From contig OY760517.1 of the NCBI GenBank assembly GCA_963663615.1, positions 2,852,001 through 2,916,000 on the forward strand: 64,000 bases of DNA. The letters are read 5' to 3'. Position numbers and translations under genes: made by a program. Positions 17,960-26,831 of this stretch are shown piece after piece. Source of the DNA: G963663615 sp963663615. Its GTDB lineage: Bacteria; Bacteroidota; Ignavibacteria; Ignavibacteriales; Melioribacteraceae. Position 1 is the stretch's first letter, and every line of letters starts with the position of its first letter. Below the pieces are notes generated by a model that worked only from the letters and a program-made list of their open reading frames with translations, did not search any database and was not told the DNA's origin.

Positions 17960-18991
17960 TTACAGTTTGAATATCATAATAATTGCTGCAACCCACACCA
18001 AGTTAAATAGTGCCATAGGGAACATTACTTTCCAGCCAATATTCATAAGCTGATCATATCTGAAACGAGGAATACTCCAACGCACCCAGATAAAGAAGAA
18101 AAGCATAAATGCAGTTTTTGCAATAAATGCACCAATCTGTAATATTATAGTTACTGTTGAACCAAGTTCAAGTAAGTCAATATATGGTATTTGCCAGCCG
18201 CCAAGGTAAAGTGTAACAATCAATGCACTGGCTATAATCATGTTAGCATATTCAGCAAGGAAAAATCCTGCAAACTTCATACTACTATATTCTGTATGGT
18301 AACCACCAACAAGTTCAGGTTCCGCTTCGGGTAAGTCGAATGGTAACCTGTTAGTTTCGGCAAAAGCAGAAACAACAAAAGTTATAAAACCAATAGGCTG
18401 AACAATTGCATTCCACATCCAGCCATACTGAGAAGCAACAATATCATTCATGCTTAATGATGACGCCATCAGTACAACACCACCAATAGAAAAGCCCATT
18501 GAAACTTCATACGATATCATCTGGGCTGAAGAACGAATACCACCTATAAGCGAATACTTGCTACCGGATGACCATCCTGCTATTGTAAGTCCGTAAACAC
18601 CTAATGATGTTAGGGCAAGGATATAAAGCACGCCAATATTAACATCAGCAAGAGCAAACTGTGTAGTATAGCCAAACATGGTAACTTCAGGTCCAACCGG
18701 AATAACCGCATAAGTTGAAAATGCAACAAACAAGGCTATAAATGGTGCAACAGAGTGCAAGCTTTTATTTGCTGAATCGGGTACAATATCTTCCTTGAGA
18801 ACCAGTTTAAATACATCCGCAAACGGCTGTAGCAAACCAAACGGACCAACACGGTTGGGTCCAACCCTGTCCTGAATTGCAGCTGCTATTTTTCTTTCGA
18901 AGTAAACCATTGCAGAAGCCGAAAGCAAAAGCACATTCAACGCTACAACAATTTTTATAAGGGCAATTATAATAGTTTCCCAAATATCCAT
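17960..18991 (-). CDS. nuoH: NADH-quinone oxidoreductase subunit H
   Basis: 343 residues, eight predicted membrane spans, full length. Family signatures ERKIAAAIQDRVGPNRVGPF and AFAETNRLPFDLPEAEPELV, with the conserved quinone-channel acidic residues, are intact. Forms the base of the quinone-binding chamber of complex I. It sits between nuoG and nuoI with short gaps, the standard G-H-I order. Confidence 0.96.
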   Translation of the reverse strand: MDIWETIIIALIKIVVALNVLLLSASAMVYFERKIAAAIQDRVGPNRVGPFGLLQPFADVFKLVLKEDIVPDSANKSLHSVAPFIALFVAFSTYAVIPVGPEVTMFGYTTQFALADVNIGVLYILALTSLGVYGLTIAGWSSGSKYSLIGGIRSSAQMISYEVSMGFSIGGVVLMASSLSMNDIVASQYGWMWNAIVQPIGFITFVVSAFAETNRLPFDLPEAEPELVGGYHTEYSSMKFAGFFLAEYANMIIASALIVTLYLGGWQIPYIDLLELGSTVTIILQIGAFIAKTAFMLFFFIWVRWSIPRFRYDQLMNIGWKVMFPMALFNLVWVAAIIMIFKL

Positions 18992-19034
18992 TATATCAAT
19001 TTCTCCAGATTAAACTTTTCTGTTTTATATAAGA

Positions 19035-20690
19035 TTAAACACCTTTTAGCTTTGCACCGTTTTCACCAATTACATCATAGTCAAGATTAGCAAACTCGGA
19101 AACAGATTTGGTAATTTCACCAAAAATATCTTCCGCCATGTTGTAATGCAGGTTAAGACCGGTAACTTTGGAAAACTCCTGTAGAACTTTCCATGTTGGT
19201 TCAACATCAACTTTTCTACCCTGTGCCCAGCGATCATATTTGGTACCAAATTTATCCCAGCGGCTCATTTCAAGATTATCGAGAGCACGATCAACCTTAA
19301 GAGTTGCTACAGCAGGTTTAAGTCTTTGTGCCCTGCCCTGGTAATTAACAAAAGTACCATTCTTTTCGGCATAGGTTGATACAGGGAAAATAATATCTGC
19401 AAGTTCAGTAGTTTCATTAAAGTTATGAGCATGCACAATAAGCAAATCAAGCTTACCAAGCATTTCCTTAAGCTCATCGCTAAACCCGGCAAGATCATCT
19501 TCAAGCATATAAACCGCTCTAATTTTATGCGATTTAATACCATCAACAACCGATGCAAAATCTATACTGCTTTTCAATACTTTTGAAGCCAGCTTGGCAC
19601 CTGTTTTATTTGGGCTTTTGTCTTCCCTAATCAAAAGGTCATCCTTGTCACCGGCAACAGTATGGTCTGTAATACTGAAGTTTTTAATGCCCATTGAGTT
19701 TGCAAGTTTTGCAAACAGGTAGTTATCTTCAACAGTAGCAAAAGGTGAACCGAGAAAAGCTACTTCTTCGGTTTTATATTCTTTAATACGACGCAGTGCA
19801 AGCTCAAAAGCTTCCTGCCAGTCAATTTCATACAATTTATGTTCGCGTCTCACGAAAACTTTTTCAACGCGGGTATCATCATTTACAAAGCGGAAAGTTT
19901 CCAAACGCCCCTTATCGCACATCCATTCCTGATTTACTTCAGGGTTGTTGCGAGGAGTAAGGCGTTTAATTTCGTTATCACGAACCCAGATATCAATATT
20001 ACAACCTCTTGAACAGCCGTTACACACAGATGGAGTATGAGACATTTCCCAAATACGCGAATCGAAACGGAAATCCTTACTGGTTAAAGCACCAACCGGA
20101 CAAATATCCACAGTATTAAGTGTGTATGGATTGTCGAACTCCTCACCAGGGAATGTAGTAATGGTAACCTTGTCGCCACGTTTTGAGAAAGTTAGCTGAT
20201 TTTCGCCAGCAATTTCATCAGAGAAACGAATACATCTTGAACATGAGATACAACGTTCTGCATCGAACATAATTCTTGGACCAAGCTGTGTTCTCTTTTT
20301 ATTATGATTTTTTTCTTCAACAAAACGGCTTTCACCTTTACTATGACTGAATGCGTAATCCTGAAGTTTACATTCACCAGCCTCATCGCAAATTGGGCAA
20401 TCAAGCGGGTGGTTTATAAGAATAAACTCCATTACAGCATTTCTGGCTTCGGTAGCTTTAGGCGATTTTGTATTAACCACCATACCATCGGATGCCATAG
20501 TTGAACATGCTATTACAAGTTTTGGAATCTTTTCTACTTCAACAAGGCATACACGGCAATTACCGGAAACAGATAATTTGGGATGCCAGCAAAAGTGGGG
20601 AATATCTACACCAGCATCTCGTGCTGCCTGTATGATAGTCTGTCCGTTTTGAAATTCAAATTCTTTTCCATCAATTGTAATCTTGGGCAT
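19035..20690 (-). CDS. nuoG: NADH-quinone oxidoreductase subunit G
   Basis: 551 residues, shorter than proteobacterial NuoG (about 900). The N-terminal 2Fe-2S domain has CWHPKLSVSGNCRVC; His-Cys ligands follow (DCPICDEAGECKLQDY); the N4/N5 cluster motifs are CISCSRCIRFSDEI and VDICPVGAL. CNGCSRGC with a further Cys 27 residues later matches the ligand pattern of cluster N7, which many NuoG homologues lack. The molybdopterin-like domain is truncated. A gene for an M16 peptidase lies 18 nt upstream. Confidence 0.95.
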   Translation of the reverse strand: MPKITIDGKEFEFQNGQTIIQAARDAGVDIPHFCWHPKLSVSGNCRVCLVEVEKIPKLVIACSTMASDGMVVNTKSPKATEARNAVMEFILINHPLDCPICDEAGECKLQDYAFSHSKGESRFVEEKNHNKKRTQLGPRIMFDAERCISCSRCIRFSDEIAGENQLTFSKRGDKVTITTFPGEEFDNPYTLNTVDICPVGALTSKDFRFDSRIWEMSHTPSVCNGCSRGCNIDIWVRDNEIKRLTPRNNPEVNQEWMCDKGRLETFRFVNDDTRVEKVFVRREHKLYEIDWQEAFELALRRIKEYKTEEVAFLGSPFATVEDNYLFAKLANSMGIKNFSITDHTVAGDKDDLLIREDKSPNKTGAKLASKVLKSSIDFASVVDGIKSHKIRAVYMLEDDLAGFSDELKEMLGKLDLLIVHAHNFNETTELADIIFPVSTYAEKNGTFVNYQGRAQRLKPAVATLKVDRALDNLEMSRWDKFGTKYDRWAQGRKVDVEPTWKVLQEFSKVTGLNLHYNMAEDIFGEITKSVSEFANLDYDVIGENGAKLKGV

Positions 20691-20708
20691 AACGTTTCCT
20701 TTAATAAT

Positions 20709-21965
20709 TTATGCTGCACTCAGCATTGAAAAATTTTTCGAACTAATAATAACTTTACTCAAATTTTCGGGAGCAAGTAATTTATTTGCCAGATCAATAA
20801 TATCCGTATTCGAAACAGCATCAATTTCCCGACATGTTTCTTCAACCGATTTAACACGGTCAAAATAAAGCATCGATTGTGCCATTCTTATCATTCTGTT
20901 AGTTGTGCTTTCCAGGCTCATAATTATTGAGCCTTTAAGATACTCTTTTGCACGTTTTAATTCTTTTTCGCCAACAGGCTTTGCTTTAAGCTTTTCAAAC
21001 TCCTCAAAAATAAGTCTGTACGCTTTTTCAAAACTGGAATGATTAGTTGATATATATACACCAAAAGTAGAAATTTCGTAAAAAGAGTTCAAAAAACTGT
21101 TTATTTGGTAGGCAATACCATTTCGTTCCCTTACACGCTGGAACAAACGCGAGCTGCTTCCTTCCCCAAGTATTTGGTTAAGTATATTTACCCGGGTGCG
21201 GTTTTCAGTATCGCCAAATCCGAATGAAGGGCATCCCATTACCATATGTGTTTGCTGTACATCTTTAACAAGACTAATATCCTGAACATTATGCAAAACA
21301 GTAGCAGTTCGTTTTTTTGCTGTTTTGCCGAGGTCTTTTACCATCCATCTTTCAATAAGCTCAAGAATACGTTTATGTTTCACATTCCCCGAGGCTGCAA
21401 TTACCAGATTATCGAAACCGTAATACTTATCCACATAGTCAGATAACTGTTTGTTGGTAAACCCTTTAATGTTATCCTCGGTACCAATTATTGGCAACGC
21501 AAGCGGATTTCCATCAAATATGTTCGATTCAAATTTTTCAAAGACCAATTCTTCTGGTGTATCTTCTATATCGTAAAGTTCATCTACTACTACTCCGGCT
21601 TCCTTGCGAATATCATTTTCCCTGAACAGGGAGTTTTGCAACATATCTGCAAGAACAGAAAAGGTTTTTGTAAGATTTTTACTTAGTCCCCTACCATAAA
21701 AGCAGGTATGCTCCTTTGTGGTAAAAGCATTTAAATAACCACCAGAGGACTCAATATCATCCGATATTCTTTTGGCACTACGCTTGGCAGTTCCTTTAAA
21801 AAACATATGCTCAAGGAAGTGGCTTATACCGTTATTATCCACATCCTCATCAATAGCACCTACATCAAACAAAAAACCAAGCGAAAACGAATCAACATAA
21901 GGAATTCTTTCGGTTATAACCCTAATGCCGTTTGGCAGCTTGGTAATTTCCAGATTTTTCAACAA
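20709..21965 (-). CDS. M16 family zinc metallopeptidase (active subunit)
   Basis: 418 residues. The inverted zinc motif HFLEH (SHFLEHMFFKGTAKRSAK) is intact near residue 48, with the distal Glu expected in the ERNG-IAYQIN half; two pitrilysin-like domains cover the protein. Likely degrades or processes peptides. No signal peptide is seen, so it is probably cytoplasmic. It precedes nuoG by 18 nt and may share its transcript. It is a standalone active subunit, in contrast to the paired M16 genes at 42.5-45.2 kb. Confidence 0.92.
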   Translation of the reverse strand: MLKNLEITKLPNGIRVITERIPYVDSFSLGFLFDVGAIDEDVDNNGISHFLEHMFFKGTAKRSAKRISDDIESSGGYLNAFTTKEHTCFYGRGLSKNLTKTFSVLADMLQNSLFRENDIRKEAGVVVDELYDIEDTPEELVFEKFESNIFDGNPLALPIIGTEDNIKGFTNKQLSDYVDKYYGFDNLVIAASGNVKHKRILELIERWMVKDLGKTAKKRTATVLHNVQDISLVKDVQQTHMVMGCPSFGFGDTENRTRVNILNQILGEGSSSRLFQRVRERNGIAYQINSFLNSFYEISTFGVYISTNHSSFEKAYRLIFEEFEKLKAKPVGEKELKRAKEYLKGSIIMSLESTTNRMIRMAQSMLYFDRVKSVEETCREIDAVSNTDIIDLANKLLAPENLSKVIISSKNFSMLSAA

Positions 21966-22179
21966 AACTTACGTTACCTTTAATTTCGATCCAAATAAGT
22001 AATATATACAATAACTGATTTTCAATCAAGAAACAATAAAAGAGTTACTCCGAATTAACAAGAATAACCTTTGTAAATATAACAATAATTCTTTTACAGT
22101 ATAAAATAAAAAATAGGCAAGTTTTAATTTGGAGTTTTTTGAGTTGGCATTTTAGCTAAAGTACACTCTAATGTCTTGC

Positions 22180-22222
22180 GGACAGCAAACCTGCAAAGTT
22201 TTATAAACTTCGGAGGTTTTGT
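22180..22222 (+). repeat. REP-like element 1
   Basis: Head GGACAGC (22180-22186) followed by an imperfect palindrome beginning AAACCTGCAAAGTTT and ending CGGAGGTTTT, then GT. Same orientation and head sequence as the two other elements flanking the transposase gene. Confidence 0.8.
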
Positions 22223-22249
22223 ATCTCGTTGCAATGCAACCAACTGAGT

Positions 22250-22292
22250 GGACAGCAAACCTGCAAAGTTTTATAAACTTCGCAGGTTTTGT
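22250..22292 (+). repeat. REP-like element 2
   Basis: Head GGACAGC (22250-22256) followed by the palindrome AAACCTGC...GCAGGTTTT and GT, 70 bp from element 1 in direct orientation. The spacer between them contains a small palindrome GTTGCAATGCAAC. Confidence 0.85.
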
Positions 22293-22307
22293 GTACTGAA
22301 TGTTCTG

Positions 22308-22856
22308 TTAAAATTCGTAAGGCATTTCATTATTTTGTAAGAATTCAATCATAGAACTTTCTGATTGAAAATAAGATTCTACTAATTCTCTATTAAAAAT
22401 TGTTCCGTTTCTAAGTCCTAGAATATCCCTTGCATTACTAAACTCGTAGTCTTCAATTCTATTTACAATTTTTGCTTTTACAGGATTTTCAAGAATATAC
22501 TTTATCACCCATAAAAAATAAGATTCGTCTTCTATAATTTTACTTTTTGTTTTAGATTCAAACAGTGTGCCGGAACGCTCATATTTTTTGTTTATTGCTT
22601 TTACATATGAAATTAGCACTGATTTAATGAATTCAGTAATCGTTAAATTATCTTTAGTTTGATTAACAAAAAGATGAAAATGATTATTCATCAATGAATA
22701 AGCAAGAATATTGATTTGATACTTAGCACTATACTTCTTCATTAATCTTAAAAAGTGATAATAGCTATCTTTATCAAAAAAGATATTTCCTTTGTTTGCA
22801 CCACGATTATACAAATGATGAAAGGTACCCTTAAAATATTTTCTTTGCTTATCCAT
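22308..22856 (-). CDS. REP-associated tyrosine transposase (RAYT, Y1/HUH)
   Basis: 182 residues of the Y1 transposase superfamily. The HUH metal motif is NNHFHLFV, and the start FHHLYNRGANKGNIFF and the later YERSGTLFESK and VIKYILENPVKAKIV are RAYT/IS200-like signatures; the nucleophile is probably Tyr in SVLISYVKAI. RAYTs are single-copy domesticated transposases that nick and spread REP palindromes. Palindromes with the same GGACAGC head lie on both sides (22180, 22250, 22908). The frame is intact with no IS ends, so it looks functional. Confidence 0.9.
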   Translation of the reverse strand: MDKQRKYFKGTFHHLYNRGANKGNIFFDKDSYYHFLRLMKKYSAKYQINILAYSLMNNHFHLFVNQTKDNLTITEFIKSVLISYVKAINKKYERSGTLFESKTKSKIIEDESYFLWVIKYILENPVKAKIVNRIEDYEFSNARDILGLRNGTIFNRELVESYFQSESSMIEFLQNNEMPYEF

Positions 22857-22907
22857 TTAACCCGCTTTTTAATACATGAAATAAATATAATAATAATCGT
22901 AAATAAT

Positions 22908-22950
22908 GGACAGCAAACCTCCGAAATTTTGAAAATTTCGGAGGTTTTGT
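22908..22950 (+). repeat. REP-like element 3
   Basis: Head GGACAGC (22908-22914) followed by a perfect palindrome AAACCTCCGAAATTTT/GAAAATTTCGGAGGTTTT, then GT. It lies upstream of the RAYT start and just past the aminotransferase stop. The stem bases differ from elements 1 and 2 but remain paired, which indicates that the structure matters. Confidence 0.85.
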
Positions 22951-22960
22951 GTATAGTAGT

Positions 22961-24178
22961 TTAATTTTCGTTTGTACCGTACTGATCAGTATATTGTTTG
23001 TGGAATTCGGCAATTGCCTTGTATGCTTTTTCGAGAATATCTTCGGTAGGCAAAAATACAACTCGCATGTGGCTTGTACCTGGAACCTGCCCAAATCCCT
23101 TACCATGAACTGTAACAACACCTGTAGCTTTTATAAGCTCGGTTACGTAATGGTAATCATCCTTAACATTAAGTTTAGGGAAAGCGTAAAATGCACCTTC
23201 CGGTTTAACGCAGGTAATACCATCAACCGCATTAAGCATTTCGTAAGTCATATCACGACGGCGGTGAAGCTTTTCCATACCTTCAACAAGGTGCTCGTCA
23301 TTACTTAAAAGTGCTGCCGGAATAGCATACTGTTCAGGATGGTTTGCAGATAAACGTGCCCGCAATATTTTATTCATTGCAGCAATATATTCCGAAAGAA
23401 CTGTTTTGTCGCCACTAACAACACCCCAGCCAATTCTGAAGCCCGGAACCATATAGTTTTTTGAAAGTCCGCCAAAAGTAATACAAGGCACATCCTTATT
23501 TAAGGAAGCAATGCTGATATGTTTTTCGCCATCAAACATAAGTTTGTCGTAAATTTCATCGGCAAAAATTACAAGATCATGCTCAAGAGCAAGATCAATA
23601 ATCTGCAACAAGGTTTCTTTGGCTGCGTTACTACCGGTAGGGTTGTTTGGATTGATAAGAATAATAGCTCTCGTCTTATCGTTAATTTTGCTCTTGATAT
23701 CTTCAATATCTGGCTGCCAGCCGTTAGCTTCATCAAGATAGTAAGGGTTTTCGTACGCCTGCAATTTACTCTGTACCGCAGTGTAAAGCGGGTAACCAGG
23801 AGTAGGAGTAAGCACGTTTTCACCTTCGTTAACAAGAGATGTAAGCGCAATTTCAATGGCTTCACTTGCACCTGTTGTTACGAATATGTCGTGTATATTC
23901 TTAATTCCCTTTCTTTCGGCTTCCTTTTCAATAGCTTCAACAGCAGGAGCAATACCTGATGAGGGTGCATAACCGTTAAGGTTTTTTACCATTGCATTGT
24001 AGGTAGCATCAATCATAGCTTTTGGCGGCTGGAAATCATAAATGTTTGGGTCACCAATATTCAGGTAAAGCATTTCCTTGCCAGTATTGGCAGTTTCTTT
24101 AGCCAATACAACAATATCTCTTACAGCATACGTAATGTTATTTGTACGTACAGCCGGTTTAATCACTTTTGCAGACAT
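22961..24178 (-). CDS. Aminotransferase class I/II (AlaA/AspC-like)
   Basis: 405 residues, PLP-dependent fold type I. The PLP Lys lies in GGLSKNYMVPGFRIGW; GYAPSSGIAPAVEAIE, NPNNPTGSNAA and FADEIYDKLMFDGE are conserved. The extended length and SGIAPAVEAI resemble glutamate-pyruvate (alanine) aminotransferases of the AlaA type; substrate choice is not certain. GGAG eight nt upstream fixes the start at the ATG at 24178; a frame starting at 24190 would place that site inside the coding region. Confidence 0.92.
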   Translation of the reverse strand: MSAKVIKPAVRTNNITYAVRDIVVLAKETANTGKEMLYLNIGDPNIYDFQPPKAMIDATYNAMVKNLNGYAPSSGIAPAVEAIEKEAERKGIKNIHDIFVTTGASEAIEIALTSLVNEGENVLTPTPGYPLYTAVQSKLQAYENPYYLDEANGWQPDIEDIKSKINDKTRAIILINPNNPTGSNAAKETLLQIIDLALEHDLVIFADEIYDKLMFDGEKHISIASLNKDVPCITFGGLSKNYMVPGFRIGWGVVSGDKTVLSEYIAAMNKILRARLSANHPEQYAIPAALLSNDEHLVEGMEKLHRRRDMTYEMLNAVDGITCVKPEGAFYAFPKLNVKDDYHYVTELIKATGVVTVHGKGFGQVPGTSHMRVVFLPTEDILEKAYKAIAEFHKQYTDQYGTNEN

Positions 24179-24384
24179 GTCTATCTCCATAAATAAAAGA
24201 AGTAATTACGAAAGATAAAATAACTCCAAATTGTTTGCAACGGGATTTTTATTTAAGAGTAGAAGATAGGTGGCAAGATTTAGAATAATGATTTTTGATT
24301 TGGTGGGGTGTTAAGCTATTGCTTATAATTTATTATATAATTAGCTTAAAATCATTAAGGTCTAAATAAGACAAGGGAATTTGA

Positions 24385-25275
24385 ATGGCGAGAAGGTATT
24401 TTTTCTATCAGTACGCAAATGATAAAAACTTTGATATATCAAAAAGAAATAGTCTTGTGGGATTTCATAAAACAAATGATGGCTTAGCAACAAAGGTCCA
24501 AAAACTCAAACAGGGTGATATTATTATTATCAGAAATAGTAATAGTAAAGAAAACCTTACTTTTTATGGTTTTGGAGAAGTTATTAGTAAACCATACGAC
24601 CAAAGTGGAAAACCAAATTCGAAAAAAGATTTAATTTGGCAAGAAGAAATTAATTCTTCTGAAATAGTTTATCCAATCCGAGTGCAAGTGAACTTTTCAC
24701 CAAATTTCGCTTTGGACAATCTTGATAATTTAAGTTGGGAAAAATTCCTCAAACTTAATTGGAAAAATAAAAAGGGGTATCAATTTGATAAAAAAAGTTT
24801 AGCCGTTTTTTTTAAAGGTAATTTCGTGGAAGTTGATGAAAGGTTTACTATTGATGACATAACAAATCTAAACGATCTTCTAGGATTAAATGTATCAAAC
24901 CAAAACATTATGGTAGCTCATGACTCAGAAATTCTAATTAATCCATCCCGTCAAGATTATATCAATTCCAGAATAATACGTGACTCAAGTCTTACAATAA
25001 AGGCAAAAGAAATATGTAACTACTCTTGTCAAATTTGTGGAAAATCAATTTTATTTCCAAATGGGAAAAAATATGTTGAGGCTCATCATATCATACCTCT
25101 AGGTGCACCACATAATGGTCCTGATAAAATAGAAAATATAATTTGTGTGTGTCCAAATCATCATGTGGAACTCGATTTTGGGATTACTAAACTTACAAAT
25201 CAGAATTTCAACTTTACGATTACAGATAACAACAAAATGTTCATTGACTACCATAATAACAAAATATGCACATAA
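24385..25275 (+). CDS. HNH endonuclease with EVE/PUA-like N-terminal domain
   Basis: 296 residues. The N-terminal 140 residues (QYANDKNFDISKRNSLVGFH, KVQKLKQGDIIIIRN, TFYGFGEVISKPY) resemble EVE/PUA-type domains that flip out and read modified bases. The C-terminal domain is a zinc-containing HNH nuclease: CNYSCQICGK, VEAHHIIPLGA, then CVCPNHHVELDFG. That architecture is typical of stand-alone modification-dependent (type IV) restriction enzymes, the inferred role. No methyltransferase partner is adjacent. AT-rich and flanked by accessory genes. The reader-domain call rests on pattern only. Confidence 0.8.
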   Translation: MARRYFFYQYANDKNFDISKRNSLVGFHKTNDGLATKVQKLKQGDIIIIRNSNSKENLTFYGFGEVISKPYDQSGKPNSKKDLIWQEEINSSEIVYPIRVQVNFSPNFALDNLDNLSWEKFLKLNWKNKKGYQFDKKSLAVFFKGNFVEVDERFTIDDITNLNDLLGLNVSNQNIMVAHDSEILINPSRQDYINSRIIRDSSLTIKAKEICNYSCQICGKSILFPNGKKYVEAHHIIPLGAPHNGPDKIENIICVCPNHHVELDFGITKLTNQNFNFTITDNNKMFIDYHNNKICT

Positions 25276-25409
25276 TATATACTCAAGTTTGAATTTCAAG
25301 AAAAAGATAAAAAAAGTATTTTAAGATTTAGTTTATATAAGTTGCAAGATTTTTCCTAATTTAATGATAGCTAAGTTTATTGATGTCATTTTTTAGCAAT
25401 AACATTTAA

Positions 25410-25460
25410 CTTTTGAATAACTATCTTGACAATCCGAATACTTTTGAATACTTTTGAATA
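25410..25460 (+). promoter_or_regulatory. Promoter/operator of the toxin-antitoxin operon
   Basis: Three direct copies of CTTTTGAATA (25410, 25441, 25451) surround a TTGACA (25426-25431) that has TACTTT 17 bp downstream. Direct repeats overlapping the promoter are what ribbon-helix-helix antitoxins bind for autoregulation. Confidence 0.6.
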
Positions 25461-25480
25461 CAATCTCAAAAGGATTTAGG

Positions 25481-25723
25481 ATGTCAAAAACTATAACCGT
25501 ACGAGTAGATGAGAGCACATACAATTTAATAAAAAGTGCTGCTGATGGCGAAAAGAGAACAATTTCAAATTTTCTTGAATATGCTGCTACACAATACATA
25601 TCGCAACAGGCTTTTGTTGATGATGATGAAATGGATGAAATTTTGAATGATTCAGAACTGATGGAAAGTCTGCAAAAAGGGAATGAAGAAGTAGAACAGG
25701 GTAAGTATAAATTTGTTGACTGA
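25481..25723 (+). CDS. Ribbon-helix-helix antitoxin
   Basis: 80 residues from the ATG at 25481, behind AAAGGATTTAGG. The N-terminal strand SKTITVRVDESTYNLI and helix DGEKRTISNFLEYAATQY form an RHH DNA-binding domain; the acidic C-terminus (DDDEMDEILNDSELMESL) would wrap the toxin. First gene of a type II pair, its end overlapping the toxin start. Likely autoregulated through the direct repeats upstream. A longer frame from 25454 uses a TTG inside the operator and is unlikely. Confidence 0.85.
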   Translation: MSKTITVRVDESTYNLIKSAADGEKRTISNFLEYAATQYISQQAFVDDDEMDEILNDSELMESLQKGNEEVEQGKYKFVD

Positions 25724-25988
25724 GTTTAGAATAGCAGAAACAGAAGGCTTTCAAAAGGAAATTGCAAGTCCAAAACTCCAAAAAGTTTACAAGAAGATTA
25801 AAGAATTTGTCTATCCACAATTAAGAGCAAATCCTTTTTTTGGACCAAACATTAAAAAGCTTAAAGGAGAATTAGCTGGTTATTATCGATACCGAATTGG
25901 TAATTTTCGCTTATTTTATAAAATAAATCAAAATGAAGTAATAGTTATAATTGTTTCATTAAAAGCCAGAAAAGAAGCATACAACTAA
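25713..25988 (+). CDS. RelE/ParE-family toxin
   Basis: 91 residues. The RelE/ParE fold is seen in KKIKEFVYPQLRANPFFG, KKLKGELAGYYRYRIGNFRL and FYKINQNEVIVIIVSLKAR. The GYYRYRIGNFRLFY strand holds the basic/aromatic residues used by RelE-type ribonucleases, although catalytic assignment is not certain. Starts at a TTG overlapping the antitoxin end by 11 nt, so translation is coupled. ParE-type gyrase poisoning is the alternative activity. Confidence 0.85.
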   Translation: MLTEFRIAETEGFQKEIASPKLQKVYKKIKEFVYPQLRANPFFGPNIKKLKGELAGYYRYRIGNFRLFYKINQNEVIVIIVSLKARKEAYN

Positions 25989-26019
25989 TGGTAAAGTTAA
26001 GAAATAAAACAGAGCACGG

Positions 26020-26047
26020 TATGTTAGCCGGTATTGATACTAACATA
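26020..26047. other. Inverted repeat after the toxin gene
   Basis: TATGTTAG/CTAACATA (8 bp) separated by 12 nt. There is no T run, so it is not a clear terminator. The rest of 25989-26237 shows no gene. Confidence 0.4.
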
Positions 26048-26237
26048 GTAAGGAAAATTGACAGATTATAAACCTCCCCAATACCCCCTACCCTGTACCC
26101 AAACAAATACACCACTGTACACAAAACAAAACTAAAGCATCCTTTTAACGCTTTAATAGGGCAAAATTGCAGGTAAATATTTGGAACGGATGTTGACTTA
26201 ATCCCTGTAAACCAACTAAATATCGGGGATCAATGTA

Positions 26238-26699
26238 ATGAAACTTTTACTTTTTACAGTCTTATTTTTTATTGTTGCACACTCTGGTCTGTTAGGACAG
26301 AAGTACAAAATGTGGCAGATAATAACCAATTCGGGTGTGGTGTATCCTTATGTTACCATTCAAAACCAGACTGCCGATTCGCTTTACGTTAACGGGTGCA
26401 ATGTTACTTCTGCAATCCATATTGATGCAATTAAAAGCATACGACATGAGAGAGAATCAAGGATAGGAATGGGCTTCTTAATTGGTGCTGCAGGAGGTGG
26501 TGCAATCGGGCTATCTACAAAATCATCAGGGTATTTTAGCGAGGAACGGGATTTTCTCAGCACAATACTCTATACCGTAATAGGTGGATTTCTGGGTAGT
26601 ATTATTGGCGGTATTTCGGGTGCAGATGAGTTTTACGATATGGAAAGAATCAACCATCAGCAAAAATTGGTTTTACTGGCAAAAATCAGAAATAATTGA
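26238..26699 (+). CDS. Exported glycine-zipper protein, unknown
   Basis: 153 residues with a signal peptide (1-20, ending GLLGQ), a short beta-rich part (VYPYVTIQNQTADSLYVNG) and two Gly-rich hydrophobic segments (GMGFLIGAAGGGAIGL and IGGFLGSIIGGISGA) like glycine-zipper membrane anchors. No family recognised. It is followed immediately by a perfect hairpin at 26700-26737. In a run of plus-strand small exported genes (26.2-29.9 kb), each with its own long leader. Confidence 0.65.
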   Translation: MKLLLFTVLFFIVAHSGLLGQKYKMWQIITNSGVVYPYVTIQNQTADSLYVNGCNVTSAIHIDAIKSIRHERESRIGMGFLIGAAGGGAIGLSTKSSGYFSEERDFLSTILYTVIGGFLGSIIGGISGADEFYDMERINHQQKLVLLAKIRNN

Positions 26700-26737
26700 G
26701 TATCACATTTAGATACACATTTCGGGGAATGTGATAC
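26700..26737 (+). other. Perfect hairpin after stop codon
   Basis: GTATCACATT/AATGTGATAC (10 bp, loop 18 nt) begins directly after the stop codon of the preceding gene. No T run follows, so it may stabilise mRNA ends or act as an operator rather than terminate. Confidence 0.5.
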
Positions 26738-26831
26738 CGCTAACATCCAATTAAGCCAATAGAACTATATTTACTGATATGCGTTTAGTTAATAAACAAC
26801 AATTATTATTTACAATATCGAAAGGATGTTT

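Noticed and set aside
22180..22950. CRISPR array
   Set aside because: Only three palindromic units at unequal spacing, no regular spacers and no cas genes; they fit REP elements.
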